64,000 nucleotides of DNA from Flavobacteriales bacterium (GCA_022447625.1 JAKVAX010000003.1:248001-312000), one strand, 5' to 3'. Shown: positions 16,407-27,966, numbered from the stretch's first letter. Translations and numbers: made by a program. Notes: generated from the letters alone by a model not told the origin.

Positions 16407-16469
16407 CACCCCCAAAAAAAGCTGGGGAAGATTTTTTTGTTGAAAAATTTTTGAAAGAAAACACGCAAT

Positions 16470-16847
16470 ATGCCGACCATACAACAACTCATCCGTAAGG
16501 GGCGCGTAAGCAAGGTAAAGCCTAGCAAATCAGCGGCTTTGAACTCTTGCCCGCAGCGTCGTGGGGTTTGTGTTCGTGTGTACACGACTACACCTAAGAA
16601 GCCAAACTCAGCGATGCGAAAAGTAGCACGTGTACGCCTTACCAATGGAAATGAGGTGAACGCTTACATCGGTGGAGAAGGACACAATCTTCAGGAGCAC
16701 TCAATCGTGCTTGTACGCGGAGGACGTGTAAAAGATCTGCCTGGTGTACGATACCACATCGTACGAGGAGCACTCGATACCGCAGGTGTTGAGGGTCGAA
16801 ATCAGCGTCGTTCAAAATATGGGACAAAGCGTCCTAAAAAGAAATAA
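16470..16847 (+). CDS. rpsL: 30S ribosomal protein S12
   Basis: The 125-residue decoding-centre protein has the hallmark loops [19 protein letters not shown] and [10 protein letters not shown]. The lysines in PKKPNSA are the wild-type, streptomycin-sensitive state. It is the first gene of the str-S10-spc-alpha cluster, behind a good promoter and a leader of about 60 nt, and rpsG follows after 18 nt. Confidence 0.98.
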   Translation: MPTIQQLIRKGRVSKVKPSKSAALNSCPQRRGVCVRVYTTTPKKPNSAMRKVARVRLTNGNEVNAYIGGEGHNLQEHSIVLVRGGRVKDLPGVRYHIVRGALDTAGVEGRNQRRSKYGTKRPKKK

Positions 16848-16865
16848 GCTCTCATCTAGCGCGCC

Positions 16866-17333
16866 ATGAGAAGAAGAACAGCAAAACGGATGCCCGTACT
16901 ACCAGATCCTCGTTTCAACGATGAGATGGTAACAAAGTTTGTAAACAACCTTATGCTTGAAGGTAAGAAGAGTGTAGCTCTAACGATCTTCTACAACGCA
17001 ATTGATAAGGTTAGTGAGAAAACCGGAGAAGAAGGACTAGAGGTTTGGAAGAAAGCAGTAGTCAATGTGACTCCAGCAGTAGAGGTGCGTAGTCGCCGAG
17101 TTGGTGGTGCTACATTCCAGATTCCTCAGCCAATCCGTGATAGCCGTAAGCTATCATTGGGGATGAAGTGGTTGATTGGTTTCGCTCGCAAGCGCAATGA
17201 GAAGACAATGGCGGATCGCCTTGCTGCAGAGATTATGGCAGCAGCCAAGGAAGAAGGTGCAACATTTAAGAAGAAGGAAGATACTCACCGTATGGCTGAG
17301 GCGAACAAAGCCTTCTCACATTTCCGTTTCTAA
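16866..17333 (+). CDS. rpsG: 30S ribosomal protein S7
   Basis: The 155-residue primary assembly protein of the 30S head binds the 3' domain of 16S rRNA. It begins [19 protein letters not shown] and contains the conserved [16 protein letters not shown]. It lies between rpsL and fusA, as in the standard str operon. Confidence 0.97.
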   Translation: MRRRTAKRMPVLPDPRFNDEMVTKFVNNLMLEGKKSVALTIFYNAIDKVSEKTGEEGLEVWKKAVVNVTPAVEVRSRRVGGATFQIPQPIRDSRKLSLGMKWLIGFARKRNEKTMADRLAAEIMAAAKEEGATFKKKEDTHRMAEANKAFSHFRF

Positions 17334-17351
17334 CGCATTCACGATAAGAAG

Positions 17352-19460
17352 ATGGCTAAAAGAGATCTAAACTATACTCGGAACATCGGTATCATGGCTC
17401 ACATTGATGCTGGTAAGACAACAACGACCGAGCGTATTCTTTACTACACAGGTATCTCTCACAAGATCGGAGAGGTGCACGATGGTGCTGCAACCATGGA
17501 CTGGATGGAGCAGGAGCAGGAGCGTGGTATTACTATTACCTCAGCTGCTACTACTTGTTTCTGGAACTACCGTGGGTCTGAGTACCGTATGAACATTATC
17601 GACACTCCAGGACACGTTGACTTTACTGTAGAGGTAGAGCGTTCATTGCGTGTACTTGACGGTGCGGTAGCATTGTTCTGTGCAGTAGGTGGTGTAGAGC
17701 CACAGTCTGAGACTGTATGGCGTCAGGCTGACAAGTACAACGTTCCTCGTCTAGGATTCGTGAATAAGATGGACCGTTCAGGTGCAGACTTCTTCAACGT
17801 AGTTGAGCAGGTTCGTGAGCGTCTAGGAGGTAACCCAATTCCATTGCAGGTGCCAATCGGTGCTGAAGATAGCTTCAAAGGTGTGGTTGACTTGATCAAC
17901 AACCGTGCGATCGTTTGGAACGAGGAAGACAAAGGAATGACGTTTAGTGAAGTGCCGATTCCTGAAGACATCGCAGATGTTGTTGAAGAGTGGCGTGAGA
18001 AATTGGTAGAGGCAGCTGCAGAGCAGGATGACTCACTCATGGAAAAGTACTTCGAAGATCCAGATAGCATCACAGAAGCAGAAATGCTTTCAGCGCTTCG
18101 TAAAGCGACAATTGCGATGCAGATTACCCCTATGATGTGTGGTTCAGCATTCAAGAACAAAGGAGTTCAGACAATGCTTGACGCTGTGATGGAATTCCTT
18201 CCTTCACCATACGATGTAGGTGCGATCACGGGTACTAACCCAGATACAGAAGAAGAAGAGCAGCGTAATCCTGATCCAGACGAGCCGTTTGCTGGTTTGG
18301 CATTCAAGATCGCGACTGACCCATTCGTAGGACGTCTTTGTTTCGTTCGTGCATACTCTGGTAAGCTTCCTGCAGGTAGCTACGTGAAGAACACTCGTTC
18401 TGATAAGAAAGAGCGTATTTCTCGTCTATTCCAGATGCACTCAAACAAGCAGAATCAGATTGACGAGCTAGAAGCTGGTGATATCGGTGCTGCAGTTGGA
18501 TTCAAAGATATCCGTACAGGTGATACACTTTGTTCAGAAGGTTCTCCAATTGTACTTGAGTCAATGTCATTCCCTGATCCGGTAATTGGTATCGCGATCG
18601 AGCCTAAGACGCAGGCTGACCTTGACAAGCTAGGAGTTGCTTTGAACAAACTATCAGAAGAGGATCCAACCTTTACAGTGAAAACTGACGAAGACAGTGG
18701 TCAGACAGTAATCTCAGGAATGGGTGAGCTTCACCTAGAGATCATCATCGACCGTTTGAAGCGTGAGTTCAAGGTAGAGTGTAACCAAGGACGTCCTCAG
18801 GTTTCTTACAAAGAAGCAATCAAGGGATCAACTGATCACCGCGAGACATACAAGAAGCAGTCTGGTGGACGTGGTAAGTTCGCAGACATCGTGGTCAAGA
18901 TCGGTCCTAATGAAGATCAAGAAAACCCAGGATTGAAGTTTGTAAACAACATCAAAGGTGGTAACGTTCCTCGTGAATTCATCCCTTCAGTGGAGAAAGG
19001 ATTCAAGGATTCGATGGTCAATGGTGTTCTTGCAGGCTTCCCAATGGACTCAATGACTGTAGAGTTGAACGATGGTTCATTCCACGCAGTCGATTCAGAT
19101 AGCCTTTCATTCGAGCTTTGTGCGAAGATGGCATACCGTGAGGCAGTTAAGCACTGTTCTCCGATCATCCTCGAGCCTATGATGAAGCTTGAAGTGGTTA
19201 CTCCTGAAGAGAACATGGGTGACGTGATCGGTGACTTGAACAAGCGTCGTGCGCTTATTGAAGGAACTGATGAGCGTTCTGGTGCAACTGTAGTGAAGGC
19301 GAAAGTGCCTTTGAGCGAAATGTTCGGTTACGTAACTGACCTTCGTACGATCACTTCAGGACGTGCTAGTTCAACAATGGAATTCTCACACTACAGTGCC
19401 GCTCCTAGCAACGTGCAAGAAGCAGTAATTGCAGAAGTACGCGGTAAGGAAACAGCATAA
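17352..19460 (+). CDS. fusA: Elongation factor G
   Basis: This 702-residue GTPase drives ribosomal translocation. G motifs are [13 protein letters not shown] (P-loop), DTPGHVDF (switch II) and NKMD; domains II-V follow, with GMGELHLEI and the domain IV/V segments near the C-terminus. It follows rpsG by 18 nt. No tuf gene lies between fusA and rpsJ, unlike E. coli, where tuf follows fusA. Confidence 0.98.
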   Translation: MAKRDLNYTRNIGIMAHIDAGKTTTTERILYYTGISHKIGEVHDGAATMDWMEQEQERGITITSAATTCFWNYRGSEYRMNIIDTPGHVDFTVEVERSLRVLDGAVALFCAVGGVEPQSETVWRQADKYNVPRLGFVNKMDRSGADFFNVVEQVRERLGGNPIPLQVPIGAEDSFKGVVDLINNRAIVWNEEDKGMTFSEVPIPEDIADVVEEWREKLVEAAAEQDDSLMEKYFEDPDSITEAEMLSALRKATIAMQITPMMCGSAFKNKGVQTMLDAVMEFLPSPYDVGAITGTNPDTEEEEQRNPDPDEPFAGLAFKIATDPFVGRLCFVRAYSGKLPAGSYVKNTRSDKKERISRLFQMHSNKQNQIDELEAGDIGAAVGFKDIRTGDTLCSEGSPIVLESMSFPDPVIGIAIEPKTQADLDKLGVALNKLSEEDPTFTVKTDEDSGQTVISGMGELHLEIIIDRLKREFKVECNQGRPQVSYKEAIKGSTDHRETYKKQSGGRGKFADIVVKIGPNEDQENPGLKFVNNIKGGNVPREFIPSVEKGFKDSMVNGVLAGFPMDSMTVELNDGSFHAVDSDSLSFELCAKMAYREAVKHCSPIILEPMMKLEVVTPEENMGDVIGDLNKRRALIEGTDERSGATVVKAKVPLSEMFGYVTDLRTITSGRASSTMEFSHYSAAPSNVQEAVIAEVRGKETA

Positions 19461-19471
19461 TTGTAAAGACA

Positions 19472-19777
19472 ATGGCGCAGAAGATTCGCATCAAATTAAA
19501 GTCGTACGATCACAACCTAGTAGACAAGTCTGCTGAGAAGATCGTTAAGACTGTAAAATCAACAGGAGCTGTGATCAGTGGACCAATTCCACTGCCGACA
19601 CACCGTCGTATTTACACAGTTCTTCGTTCACCACACGTGAATAAGAAGTCACGTGAGCAGTTCGAGCTATCAAGCTACAAGCGTTTGCTTGATATCTACA
19701 GCTCTTCATCGAAGACTGTAGACGCACTTATGCGTCTTGAGCTACCAAGTGGTGTAGAAGTAGAGATTAAAGTTTAA
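19472..19777 (+). CDS. rpsJ: 30S ribosomal protein S10
   Basis: This 101-residue 30S head protein, also NusE in antitermination, has the signature [16 protein letters not shown], then [20 protein letters not shown] with the long loop. It starts 11 nt after fusA, joining the str and S10 gene groups without a new promoter. Confidence 0.97.
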   Translation: MAQKIRIKLKSYDHNLVDKSAEKIVKTVKSTGAVISGPIPLPTHRRIYTVLRSPHVNKKSREQFELSSYKRLLDIYSSSSKTVDALMRLELPSGVEVEIKV

Positions 19778-19794
19778 TTAGATAAAGTAGTACC

Positions 19795-20415
19795 ATGCCA
19801 GGACTCATAGGGAAAAAGATTGGTATGACCAGCATCTACGATGCCTCTGGGAAGAATGTCCCATGCACAATTTTGGAAGTTGGTCCTTGTGTCGTGACGC
19901 AAGTCAAGACCCTGGAGAAAGACGGTTACGAAGCTGTTCAGCTCGGATGGGGTGACAAAGCTGATCACCGCACGTCAAAGCCAATGAAGGGTCACTTCGA
20001 CAAAGCCGGAGTGTCACCAAAGAAAAGAATGGTTGAATTCACAGGATTCGACCGTGAGCTTAAAGCGGGAGACGAGCTGAAAGCTGACGAAGTATTTAAC
20101 GAAGGCGATTTTGTATTCGTGATCGGTCGCAGTAAGGGTAAAGGATTCCAGGGTGTTGTGAAGCGCCACGGATTTGCCGGAGTTGGTCAGGCGACACACG
20201 GTCAGCACAACCGCCTACGTGCACCAGGTTCGATTGGTGCGGCTTCTGATCCAGCACGTGTATTCAAGGGAATGCGCATGGCAGGACAGACAGGAAATAA
20301 GCGTGTCACAGTGGAGAACCTTCAAGTAATGAAGGTGATGCCAGAAGAGGGATTAATGGTCGTTAAAGGCGCTGTCCCAGGACACAAAGGTTCAACCCTT
20401 GTAATTCGCAAGTAA
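19795..20415 (+). CDS. rplC: 50S ribosomal protein L3
   Basis: The 206-residue protein reaches the peptidyl-transferase region through its extended loop ([20 protein letters not shown]). It begins [16 protein letters not shown]. It follows rpsJ closely, with rplD 1 nt after its stop. Confidence 0.97.
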   Translation: MPGLIGKKIGMTSIYDASGKNVPCTILEVGPCVVTQVKTLEKDGYEAVQLGWGDKADHRTSKPMKGHFDKAGVSPKKRMVEFTGFDRELKAGDELKADEVFNEGDFVFVIGRSKGKGFQGVVKRHGFAGVGQATHGQHNRLRAPGSIGAASDPARVFKGMRMAGQTGNKRVTVENLQVMKVMPEEGLMVVKGAVPGHKGSTLVIRK

Positions 20416-20416
20416 G

Positions 20417-21043
20417 ATGGAAGTTACGGTACATAGCACAGACGGAAAGGCTACTTCGAAAAAAGTAACCCTTGACAGTGAGGTGTTCGGAATCGAGCCG
20501 AACGACCATGCGATCTACCTAGACGTGAAGGCCTTCATGGCAGCACAACGTCAGGGAACGCACAAGGCAAAAGAACGTGGTGAGATCAAAGGATCTACAC
20601 GTAAAATCAAGCGTCAGAAAGGTACTGGTACAGCACGTGCCGGTAGCATCAAGAACCCATTGTTCCGCGGTGGTGGTCGCGTATTCGGACCTCGTCCTCG
20701 TACGTACAATCAGAAAGTGAACAAGAAGGTGAAGCAACTAGCTCGTAAGTCGGCACTAACATACAAGGCGCGTGAGAACGCGATTATGGTAGTAGACAAG
20801 ATCGAGATGGAAGCTCCTAAAACAAAAGCATTCCAGTCAGTTATGGAGGGCTTGAAAGTAGGAGATGTGAAGACACTTGTTGTGACACCTGATTACAACA
20901 ACAATGTATACATGTCATCACGCAACCTAGCGAAGCACAATGTGCGCGCGGCGTCAGACTTGAATACATATGATATCATGAATTGTAAGAACGTGATCTT
21001 CGTGGGCAATGCACACGAGCTCGTACAGGATCAACTTAAATAA
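20417..21043 (+). CDS. rplD: 50S ribosomal protein L4
   Basis: This 208-residue protein lines the exit tunnel with its basic loop, seen as KRQKGTGTARAGS followed by GGRVFGPRPRTY. In E. coli L4 represses the S10 operon; whether that occurs here is unknown, because this gene group has no separate leader. Confidence 0.97.
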   Translation: MEVTVHSTDGKATSKKVTLDSEVFGIEPNDHAIYLDVKAFMAAQRQGTHKAKERGEIKGSTRKIKRQKGTGTARAGSIKNPLFRGGGRVFGPRPRTYNQKVNKKVKQLARKSALTYKARENAIMVVDKIEMEAPKTKAFQSVMEGLKVGDVKTLVVTPDYNNNVYMSSRNLAKHNVRAASDLNTYDIMNCKNVIFVGNAHELVQDQLK

Positions 21044-21051
21044 TTACGACG

Positions 21052-21345
21052 ATGAAAAATGTACTTATTAAGCCATTGATCACTGAGAAGCTTACAGCAG
21101 ATGCTGAGAAGTATAACCGCTACGGTTTCATCGTAGATCAAGGTTCGAACAAGATCGAGATCAAGAAGGCAGTGGAGTCATCTTACGGAGTGAAGGTAAC
21201 AGCAGTGCGTACTATCAATGTTGATGGTAAGAAGCGCTCACGTTACACGAAGGCTGGGATGGGCACTGGAAGAACGAATTCATACAAGAAAGCGATTGTG
21301 CAGCTTGCAGAAGGTGACATGATCGATTTCTACGATAACATTTAA
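21052..21345 (+). CDS. rplW: 50S ribosomal protein L23
   Basis: The 97-residue protein sits at the tunnel exit, where it is known to bind trigger factor and SRP. It shows the [20 protein letters not shown] start and the basic loop [20 protein letters not shown]. It lies between rplD and rplB. Confidence 0.97.
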   Translation: MKNVLIKPLITEKLTADAEKYNRYGFIVDQGSNKIEIKKAVESSYGVKVTAVRTINVDGKKRSRYTKAGMGTGRTNSYKKAIVQLAEGDMIDFYDNI

Positions 21346-21359
21346 TAGGAGGAATTAGG

Positions 21360-22184
21360 ATGGCACTACGTAAGCTAAAACCAATAACTCCAGGGCAACG
21401 TCACAAAGTGATCAGTTCATTTGATGACGTTACTACTGACAAGCCATACAAGCCACTTCTTGCACCGATCAAGAAGTCAGGTGGTCGTAACAACACTGGT
21501 AAGATGACGATGCGCTACCGCGGAGGTGGTCACAAGCGTCGCTACCGTATCATCGATTTCAAGCGCGATAAGCAGGATGTGCCTGCGATCGTTCAGACAA
21601 TTGAATACGATCCAAACCGTTCAGCACGTATTGCGCTTGTAGAGTACAAAGACGGAGAGAAGCGCTACATCGTGGCTCCTGAAGGTCTAAAAGTTGGTCA
21701 AGAGATCAGCAGCGGACGCGGGATCCAGCCAGAGGTAGGTAACGCAATGTACCTGTCAGATATTCCATTGGGTACGGTGATTCACAACATCGAGTTGTAC
21801 CCAGGGAAAGGAGGAATCCTTGCACGCAGCGCAGGAAGCTACGCACAGCTGAATGCTCGTGATAAAAAGTACGCGATCGTTAAACTTCCTTCAGGGGAGA
21901 CACGCATGATCTTACAGACATGTATGGCAACGATCGGGTCAGTGTCAAATTCGGAGCATAACCTTCAGGTTTCCGGTAAAGCAGGTCGCTCACGCTGGCT
22001 TGGACGTCGCCCACGTGTACGTGGTGTGGCTATGAACCCGGTAGATCACCCAATGGGTGGTGGTGAAGGTCGCCAGTCTGGAGGTCACCCACGCAGCCGT
22101 AACGGTATGCCAGCGAAGGGCTACAAGACTCGCCGTCCGAAGAAGCACTCGAATAAGTTGATTATTGAACGTCGTAAGAAATAA
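21360..22184 (+). CDS. rplB: 50S ribosomal protein L2
   Basis: This 274-residue core protein is needed for subunit joining and peptidyl transfer. The motifs [22 protein letters not shown] and, near the C-terminus, [18 protein letters not shown] with the conserved His are intact. An AGGAGGAATTAGG stretch before the ATG is one of the stronger ribosome sites in the window. Confidence 0.98.
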   Translation: MALRKLKPITPGQRHKVISSFDDVTTDKPYKPLLAPIKKSGGRNNTGKMTMRYRGGGHKRRYRIIDFKRDKQDVPAIVQTIEYDPNRSARIALVEYKDGEKRYIVAPEGLKVGQEISSGRGIQPEVGNAMYLSDIPLGTVIHNIELYPGKGGILARSAGSYAQLNARDKKYAIVKLPSGETRMILQTCMATIGSVSNSEHNLQVSGKAGRSRWLGRRPRVRGVAMNPVDHPMGGGEGRQSGGHPRSRNGMPAKGYKTRRPKKHSNKLIIERRKK

Positions 22185-22192
22185 GATTAACG

Positions 22193-22474
22193 ATGGCTCG
22201 CTCATTAAAGAAACCCCCATTCGTACACTACAAGCTAGTACAGCGTGTAGAAGAAGCGCAATCTTCAGGTAAGAAGTCTGTGATCAAGACATGGTCTCGT
22301 GCTAGTACGATCACACCAGATTTCGTTGGACTAACGATTGCAGTACACAACGGGCGTCAGTTTATCCCTGTATACGTTACAGAGAACATGGTAGGACACA
22401 AGCTTGGAGAATTCTCTCCGACTCGTACTTTCCGTGGACACGGCGGTAACAAGAAGGATAAGGGTAGACGTTAA
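22193..22474 (+). CDS. rpsS: 30S ribosomal protein S19
   Basis: The 93-residue protein of the 30S head begins [15 protein letters not shown] and ends [26 protein letters not shown] and [13 protein letters not shown] are intact. It lies 8 nt after rplB. Confidence 0.97.
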   Translation: MARSLKKPPFVHYKLVQRVEEAQSSGKKSVIKTWSRASTITPDFVGLTIAVHNGRQFIPVYVTENMVGHKLGEFSPTRTFRGHGGNKKDKGRR

Positions 22475-22498
22475 TCCATTACGACAAAGACAGTACTC

Positions 22499-22894
22499 AT
22501 GGGTAAGAGAAAACACTTGATGGCAGAGAGGCTTAAAGAAGAGCGCAAGAACGTTGCGTTCGCGAAGCTGAACAACTGCCCTACATCACCCCGTAAGATG
22601 CGAATCGTAGCAGATACGATCCGTGGTAAAGATGTATTCCACGCGTTGAACATTTTGAAGTTCAGCAAGCAGGACGCATCGAACCGCCTCGAGAAGTTGC
22701 TTCGTAGCGCTATTGCGAACTGGGAAGCAAAGAACGAAGGAGATCGTCCTGAGGAAGCGAATCTTGTTGTAAGCGAGATTCGTGTAGACAGTGCACGTAT
22801 GCTGAAGCGTCTTCGCCCAGCACCACAGGGACGAGCGCACCGCATTCGCAAGCGTTCGAACCACGTAACTATTATTGTAGATAGCGCCAAATAA
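22499..22894 (+). CDS. rplV: 50S ribosomal protein L22
   Basis: The 131-residue exit-tunnel protein shows [20 protein letters not shown] at the start and the beta-hairpin [22 protein letters not shown] that extends into the tunnel. It is conserved and in the normal place before rpsC. Confidence 0.97.
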   Translation: MGKRKHLMAERLKEERKNVAFAKLNNCPTSPRKMRIVADTIRGKDVFHALNILKFSKQDASNRLEKLLRSAIANWEAKNEGDRPEEANLVVSEIRVDSARMLKRLRPAPQGRAHRIRKRSNHVTIIVDSAK

Positions 22895-22903
22895 GAATTA
22901 GAA

Positions 22904-23623
22904 ATGGGACAGAAGACCAATCCAATAGGTAATCGTCTAGGGTTCATCCGCGGATGGGACTCAAACTGGTACGGAGGTAACAATTACGCAGATAAGATCG
23001 AAGAAGATGATCGTATCCGTCGTTACCTAAACGCACGTCTGCGTAAGGCTAGCGTTTCTAAGATCATTATTGAGCGTACACTGAAGCTCGTTACTGTGAC
23101 AATCCAGACAGCTCGTCCGGGTGTGATCATCGGTAAAGGAGGATCAGAAGTTGATAAGCTAAAAGAAGAGTTGAAGAAACTGACTGGAAAGGAAGTTCAA
23201 ATCAACATCTTCGAGATCAAGCGCCCAGAATTGGATGCGAAGCTCGTAGCTGACAGCATAGCTCGTCAGATCGAAGCACGTATTTCTTTCCGTCGTGCGA
23301 TTAAGATGGCAGTTGCCGGTACTATGCGTATGGGAGCGGAAGGGATCAAGGTAACGATCTCAGGACGTTTGAACGGAGCGGAGATGGCGCGTACAGAGAC
23401 ATACATGGACGGACGTGTGCCACTACACACTTTCCGTGCTGATATCGATTACGCATTGTCTGAAGCACACACGACATACGGTCGTATTGGAATTAAAGTA
23501 TGGATCTGTCGTGGGGAGGTTTACGGTAAGCGTGACCTGAGCCCAACAGCAGGAATGAAAAATAAGCGAGGCGGTGCCGGAGGTTCAGGCGATCAGCAGG
23601 GACGTCGTCGTCGTCGTAAGTAA
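22904..23623 (+). CDS. rpsC: 30S ribosomal protein S3
   Basis: This 239-residue protein of the mRNA entry site starts [20 protein letters not shown]. The KH domain carries [20 protein letters not shown], and the C-terminal domain has [12 protein letters not shown]. The tail is rich in Gly and Arg ([17 protein letters not shown]). Confidence 0.97.
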   Translation: MGQKTNPIGNRLGFIRGWDSNWYGGNNYADKIEEDDRIRRYLNARLRKASVSKIIIERTLKLVTVTIQTARPGVIIGKGGSEVDKLKEELKKLTGKEVQINIFEIKRPELDAKLVADSIARQIEARISFRRAIKMAVAGTMRMGAEGIKVTISGRLNGAEMARTETYMDGRVPLHTFRADIDYALSEAHTTYGRIGIKVWICRGEVYGKRDLSPTAGMKNKRGGAGGSGDQQGRRRRRK

Positions 23624-23643
23624 AATTGATAAAGTAAGGAACG

Positions 23644-24063
23644 ATGTTACAGCCGAAAAGGACAAAATTCCGCAAAATGCAGAAGGGCCGCATTCGTGGA
23701 ATGGCGCAGCGCGTTTCTACGATTGCATTCGGATCGTTTGCGATCAAGTCAACAGACGAAGGCTTCATAACCTCTCGTCAGATCGAGTCAGCGCGTATTG
23801 CATTGACACGTTACATGAAGCGTGAAGGTAAAGTGTGGATCCGCATCTTCCCAGACAAACCAATTACGTCGAAGCCGGCTGAGGTACGTATGGGTAAAGG
23901 TAAGGGTGCTCCTAGCCACTGGGTAGCAGTAGTAAAGCCTGGACGTATCATGTTTGAGATCGACGGTGTGCCGTTGGCAGTTGCACAAGAAGGTCTGCGT
24001 CTAGCAGCACAAAAACTTCCAGTGCGCACCAAGTTCGTTGTTCGTCCTGATTACACAGAATAA
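23644..24063 (+). CDS. rplP: 50S ribosomal protein L16
   Basis: The 139-residue protein near the A-site tRNA shows [16 protein letters not shown], the conserved [20 protein letters not shown] and [15 protein letters not shown]. It is followed by rpmC after 11 nt. Confidence 0.97.
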   Translation: MLQPKRTKFRKMQKGRIRGMAQRVSTIAFGSFAIKSTDEGFITSRQIESARIALTRYMKREGKVWIRIFPDKPITSKPAEVRMGKGKGAPSHWVAVVKPGRIMFEIDGVPLAVAQEGLRLAAQKLPVRTKFVVRPDYTE

Positions 24064-24074
24064 TCCGCGTAAAG

Positions 24075-24266
24075 ATGAAGATGGAAGAAATCAAACAGCT
24101 CTCAGACTTGGATCTAGCAGAACGCATCCAGGTGGCTCGCGAAGAATTGAGCAAGCTGCGTTTCAATCACTCAATTGCTGGGTTGGAAGACGCGAATATT
24201 CTGAGTTCAAAGAAAAAAGACATTGCACGCCTCCTAACTGAGCTTAGCGCTCGCAAGAAGGCCTAA
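24075..24266 (+). CDS. rpmC: 50S ribosomal protein L29
   Basis: The 63-residue two-helix protein at the tunnel exit has EIKQLSDLDLAERIQVAREE and the KDIARLLTEL helix. The length and position between rplP and rpsQ are standard. An ATGAAGATGG start region allows either of two close Met codons. Confidence 0.95.
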   Translation: MKMEEIKQLSDLDLAERIQVAREELSKLRFNHSIAGLEDANILSSKKKDIARLLTELSARKKA

Positions 24267-24276
24267 AGTATAAGTT

Positions 24277-24534
24277 ATGGAGACTCGTAATCTTAGAAAA
24301 GAGCGTATCGGCGTGGTGACTTCTAACAAGATGGAGAAGTCAATCGTAGTAAGCGTTGAGCGTAAGATGAAGCATGCCAAATATGGTAAGTTCATCAAGT
24401 CTACGAAGAAGTTTGTTGCACACGACGAAGGTCAAGAGTGTAACATTGGAGATAAGGTAAAAATTATGGAGACCCGTCCTATCAGCAAAAACAAGCGCTG
24501 GAGACTGGTTGAGATCATGGAGCGCGCGAAGTAA
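24277..24534 (+). CDS. rpsQ: 30S ribosomal protein S17
   Basis: The 85-residue OB-fold protein binds 16S rRNA early in assembly. It begins [20 protein letters not shown] and has [14 protein letters not shown] and [20 protein letters not shown]. It lies between rpmC and rplN. Confidence 0.96.
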   Translation: METRNLRKERIGVVTSNKMEKSIVVSVERKMKHAKYGKFIKSTKKFVAHDEGQECNIGDKVKIMETRPISKNKRWRLVEIMERAK

Positions 24535-24558
24535 TCCAGATCATTAACAAATAGAACG

Positions 24559-24927
24559 ATGATACAACAAGAAAGCCGAATGAAAGTAGCTGATAACAGC
24601 GGTGCGAAAGAAGCGCTGTGTATCAGAGTGCTTGGCGGAACTCGCCGCCGCTATGCGAGTATTGGCGATAAGATCGTTGTGACCGTAAAAGATGCAAGCC
24701 CTTCTGGGAACGTAAAGAAGGGAACTGTTTCTAAAGCTGTTGTCGTTCGCACACGTAAAGAAGTGCGTCGCGCAGACGGAAGCTATATCCGCTTCGATGA
24801 TAACGCAGTGGTTCTTCTGAACCAAGCTGGTGAGATGAGAGGTACTCGTATTTTCGGACCTGTCGCTCGTGAGCTTCGTGAGAAGAGTTACATGAAGATT
24901 GTTTCACTGGCACCAGAGGTGTTGTAA
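24559..24927 (+). CDS. rplN: 50S ribosomal protein L14
   Basis: The 122-residue beta-barrel protein at the subunit interface is near universal in sequence: [20 protein letters not shown] and [16 protein letters not shown]. It is also known to bind the silencing factor RsfS. The order rpsQ-rplN-rplX is normal. Confidence 0.97.
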   Translation: MIQQESRMKVADNSGAKEALCIRVLGGTRRRYASIGDKIVVTVKDASPSGNVKKGTVSKAVVVRTRKEVRRADGSYIRFDDNAVVLLNQAGEMRGTRIFGPVARELREKSYMKIVSLAPEVL

Positions 24928-24937
24928 TTGATTGATC

Positions 24938-25258
24938 ATGGACAAGCGTCATAAAGTAAAAAAGGGTGACCAAGTGAAGGTTCTTGCTGGAGAGCACAAA
25001 GGCAAGGAAGGCACTGTAAAAGAAGTGATCAAAGCAAAAGATCGCGTTGTGATCGAAGGAGTGAATATGATCACTCGTCACGTTAAACCAAGTGCAACCA
25101 ACCCACAAGGTGGTGTGATTGAGCGTGAAGCTGGAATCCACATCTCAAATGTGATGGTTATTGATAATCAGGGTAACGCAACTCGCGTTGGACGTCGTCG
25201 TGCTGACAACGGAAAGCTCGTTCGCTACTCTAAAAAGTCAAATGAGGAGATCAAGTGA
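24938..25258 (+). CDS. rplX: 50S ribosomal protein L24
   Basis: The 106-residue assembly initiator has a KOW motif ([20 protein letters not shown]) and the conserved [20 protein letters not shown] take ATG 24938 ([10 protein letters not shown]) rather than the TTG 6 nt upstream. Its TGA stop overlaps the rplE start by one base. Confidence 0.96.
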   Translation: MDKRHKVKKGDQVKVLAGEHKGKEGTVKEVIKAKDRVVIEGVNMITRHVKPSATNPQGGVIEREAGIHISNVMVIDNQGNATRVGRRRADNGKLVRYSKKSNEEIK

Positions 25259-25809
25259 TGAGCTACACACCTAGACTACAAAAGCTGTATAAAGACGAGG
25301 TCATTAAGCAGTTGACTGACCAGTTCGAGTACAAGACTCCTATGCAGGTTCCTAAGATCATGAAGGTCTGTTTGAACCAAGGTCTTGGAAAGGCTGTGGC
25401 AGATAAGAAAATGGTTGATATCGCGGTTGAAGAGATGTCTCAGATCGCAGGTCAACGCGCAGTACCAACGTACTCGACGAAAGATATTTCCAACTTTAAA
25501 CTCCGTAAAGGAATGCCAATCGGTGCACGCGTAACATTACGTCGTGAGCAGATGTACGAATTCCTAGATCGTTTGATCGCGGTTTCCCTACCACGTACAC
25601 GTGACTTCCAGGGAATTCGTCCAAAAGGATTCGACGGACGTGGAAACTTCACTTTCGGAATTAAAGAACAGATCATCTTCCCGGAGATTGATATTGATAA
25701 AACTAAGTACATCAACGGAATGGACATTACGATCGTAACATCTGCGAATACAGATGAGGAAGCAAAAGCTTTGCTTTCAGCGTTCGGTTTCCCATTCTCA
25801 AAGAACTAG
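25258..25809 (+). CDS. rplE: 50S ribosomal protein L5
   Basis: The 183-residue 5S rRNA-binding protein has [18 protein letters not shown] and the conserved [10 protein letters not shown] segment, then [23 protein letters not shown] 25258 shares its A with the rplX stop codon, indicating coupled translation. Confidence 0.96.
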   Translation: MSYTPRLQKLYKDEVIKQLTDQFEYKTPMQVPKIMKVCLNQGLGKAVADKKMVDIAVEEMSQIAGQRAVPTYSTKDISNFKLRKGMPIGARVTLRREQMYEFLDRLIAVSLPRTRDFQGIRPKGFDGRGNFTFGIKEQIIFPEIDIDKTKYINGMDITIVTSANTDEEAKALLSAFGFPFSKN

Positions 25810-25812
25810 GGT

Positions 25813-26082
25813 ATGGCTAAGGAATCAATGAAAGCCCGTGAGCGTAAGCGTCAGAAGCTTGTTGCTCGTTACGCAGAGAAACGCGCAGCTTTGAAAGAAG
25901 CTGGTGATTGGGATGCGCTACAGAAGCTACCTAAGAATTCATCTTACGTACGTCTTCGCAATCGTTGCAGCCTAACAGGCCGCCCTCGTGGATACATGCG
26001 TCAATTCGGAATCTCACGTGTGACATTCCGTAAGATGGCAAACTCAGGAATGATCCCTGGGGTAAAGAAAGCAAGCTGGTAA
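25813..26082 (+). CDS. rpsN: 30S ribosomal protein S14, zinc-independent form
   Basis: The 89-residue protein is the long form that lacks the CxxC...CxxC zinc ribbon. Only one Cys is present, in [19 protein letters not shown]. It starts 3 nt after rplE. Use of the zinc-free form fits low zinc demand, as also seen for L36. Confidence 0.96.
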   Translation: MAKESMKARERKRQKLVARYAEKRAALKEAGDWDALQKLPKNSSYVRLRNRCSLTGRPRGYMRQFGISRVTFRKMANSGMIPGVKKASW

Positions 26083-26100
26083 TCAAGAGAAGCAAGAGTT

Positions 26101-26499
26101 ATGTACACAGATCCAATCGCAGATTACTTAACGCGCATTCGTAACGCACAAATGGCGCGTCATAAGGTGGTTGAAATTCCTGCTTCTAACTTGAAGAAGG
26201 AAATGACCAAGATCCTCTTTGATAAAGGATACATCCTAAACTACAAGTTCATGGATGACGAAGTTCAAGGAAAGATCAAGATCGCTTTGAAATACCACCC
26301 GAAAACTAAGCGTCCAGCAATTACTGAGATTCAGCGCGTATCTAAGCCTGGTCTTCGTAAGTACGCAGGGGCTGATGGCCTTCCTCGCGTTTTGAACGGA
26401 CTAGGAATTTCGATCCTCTCTACTTCACGTGGCGTGATCACTGACAAAGAAGCTCGTAAGCTGAATGTCGGAGGAGAGGTGCTATGCTATGTTTATTAA
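26101..26499 (+). CDS. rpsH: 30S ribosomal protein S8
   Basis: The 132-residue 16S rRNA-binding protein begins [19 protein letters not shown] and ends with the typical [22 protein letters not shown]. In E. coli S8 represses the spc operon; conservation of that control is not tested here. Confidence 0.97.
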   Translation: MYTDPIADYLTRIRNAQMARHKVVEIPASNLKKEMTKILFDKGYILNYKFMDDEVQGKIKIALKYHPKTKRPAITEIQRVSKPGLRKYAGADGLPRVLNGLGISILSTSRGVITDKEARKLNVGGEVLCYVY

Positions 26500-26517
26500 T
26501 TAGAAGAAGCTACTAAG

Positions 26518-27075
26518 ATGTCACGTGTAGGAAAAGCACCTGTAACTATTAAAGACGGCGTTGAGATTAAAATCGACGACAACAACATAGTTACGGTAAA
26601 AGGACCAAAAGGCGAGTTAACTCAAGAAATTGACCCAGTGATCACACTGAAGGTTGAAGAGGGTGAGCTCACACTAGAGCGTCCAAATGACGATAAAGAT
26701 ATTCGTTCAAAGCACGGTCTTTACCGCGCATTGATCAACAATATGGTGGAAGGTGTAACTCAAGGTTACAAGATCGAACTCGAGCTTGTAGGTGTAGGTT
26801 ACCGTGCGAAGACTTCTGGTCAACGCCTAGAGCTAGCTCTTGGATACAGCCACCCTATCGTTATGGAATTGGCTCCTGAAGTTAAGGTTGTTGCTGAAAC
26901 AGTGAAAGGACAAAACCCTATCGTTACTCTTGAGAGTCACGATAAGCAGTTGATCGGACAGGTTGCTGCGAAGATCCGCTCACTACGTAAGCCTGAGCCT
27001 TACAAAGGGAAAGGAGTTAGATACAAAGGAGAACACATTCGTCGTAAGGCTGGTAAAGCTGCGGCTAAAAAATAA
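26518..27075 (+). CDS. rplF: 50S ribosomal protein L6
   Basis: The 185-residue protein near the factor-binding centre has two L6 domains. It begins MSRVGKAPVTIKDGVEI and ends with the signature region RKPEPYKGKGVRYKGE before a Lys/Ala tail. rplR follows 6 nt later. Confidence 0.97.
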   Translation: MSRVGKAPVTIKDGVEIKIDDNNIVTVKGPKGELTQEIDPVITLKVEEGELTLERPNDDKDIRSKHGLYRALINNMVEGVTQGYKIELELVGVGYRAKTSGQRLELALGYSHPIVMELAPEVKVVAETVKGQNPIVTLESHDKQLIGQVAAKIRSLRKPEPYKGKGVRYKGEHIRRKAGKAAAKK

Positions 27076-27081
27076 GAGGTC

Positions 27082-27435
27082 ATGGGACTTTCTAAACGAG
27101 AAAAAAGAATCCGCATCAAGACCCGTGTACGCGGGAAGCTTAACGGAACTGCTGAGAAGCCACGTCTTTCAGTTTTCCGTTCAAACAAGCAGATCTACGC
27201 TCAGATCATTGATGATACGTCTGGAAAGACATTGGCTGCTGCTTCATCTGTAAAGATGACTGAAGCACAATCAGTGCCTAAAAACGAGCAGGCGACGATG
27301 GTTGGAAAAGCAATCGCTGAAGCAGCTAAGTCTGCTGGTGTTGAAATAGTAGTATTCGATCGTAACGGTTACATCTACCACGGTCGTATTCAGAAACTTG
27401 CAGAAGCTGCTCGTGAAGGAGGGCTCCAATTCTAA
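27082..27435 (+). CDS. rplR: 50S ribosomal protein L18
   Basis: The 117-residue 5S rRNA-binding protein shows [20 protein letters not shown] and [18 protein letters not shown], and closes with [20 protein letters not shown]. It is normal in length and position. Confidence 0.97.
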   Translation: MGLSKREKRIRIKTRVRGKLNGTAEKPRLSVFRSNKQIYAQIIDDTSGKTLAAASSVKMTEAQSVPKNEQATMVGKAIAEAAKSAGVEIVVFDRNGYIYHGRIQKLAEAAREGGLQF

Positions 27436-27440
27436 GAATT

Positions 27441-27956
27441 ATGGCAGAGAAATTACGTTCCGTACGCTCGACTGATATTGAGCTTAAAGACCGCCTAGTA
27501 GGAATCAACCGTGTTACTAAAGTAACGAAGGGTGGACGTACATTCAGCTTCAGTGCGATCGTTGTCGTAGGTGATGAGAGTGGAGTTGTTGGTCACGGTC
27601 TAGGAAAAGCGAAAGAAGTAACAACTGCGATCCAGAAAGGGATCGACGATGCGAAGAAGAACCTGATCAAGGTGCCGCTTATTAAAGGTACTATCCCTCA
27701 CTCACAGCGTGCTGCTTACGGTGGTGCACGAGTGTTGGTGAAGCCAGCTTCTCCTGGTACAGGAGTAATCGCTGGTGGTGCAATGCGTGCAGTACTTGAG
27801 AGCGCAGGTATTAAAAACGTACTTGCAAAGTCTCTAGGTTCGTCAAACCCTCACAACGTAGTGAAGGCAACCTTTACGGCTCTAAGTGAACTTCGTGATG
27901 CGTCAGAAATTGCCGATCTTCGCGGAATTTCAGTGAGCAAAGTATTTAACGGATAA
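27441..27956 (+). CDS. rpsE: 30S ribosomal protein S5
   Basis: The 171-residue protein helps translational accuracy. The dsRNA-binding part has [20 protein letters not shown], and the C-terminal part has [19 protein letters not shown] with [13 protein letters not shown]. rpmD starts 10 nt downstream. Confidence 0.97.
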   Translation: MAEKLRSVRSTDIELKDRLVGINRVTKVTKGGRTFSFSAIVVVGDESGVVGHGLGKAKEVTTAIQKGIDDAKKNLIKVPLIKGTIPHSQRAAYGGARVLVKPASPGTGVIAGGAMRAVLESAGIKNVLAKSLGSSNPHNVVKATFTALSELRDASEIADLRGISVSKVFNG

Positions 27957-27966
27957 TACAAGAGTC

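Noticed and set aside
16407-16469. Attenuator in the rpsL leader (CCCC/GGGG followed by T7)
   Set aside because: The stem is only four pairs with a ten-base loop and does not abut the T-run; it is too weak to claim.
17723-18160. Minus-strand open frame of 145 codons inside fusA
   Set aside because: It is antisense to the EF-G GTPase domain, with low-complexity Ser/Thr composition, and is explained by codon bias of the highly expressed sense gene.
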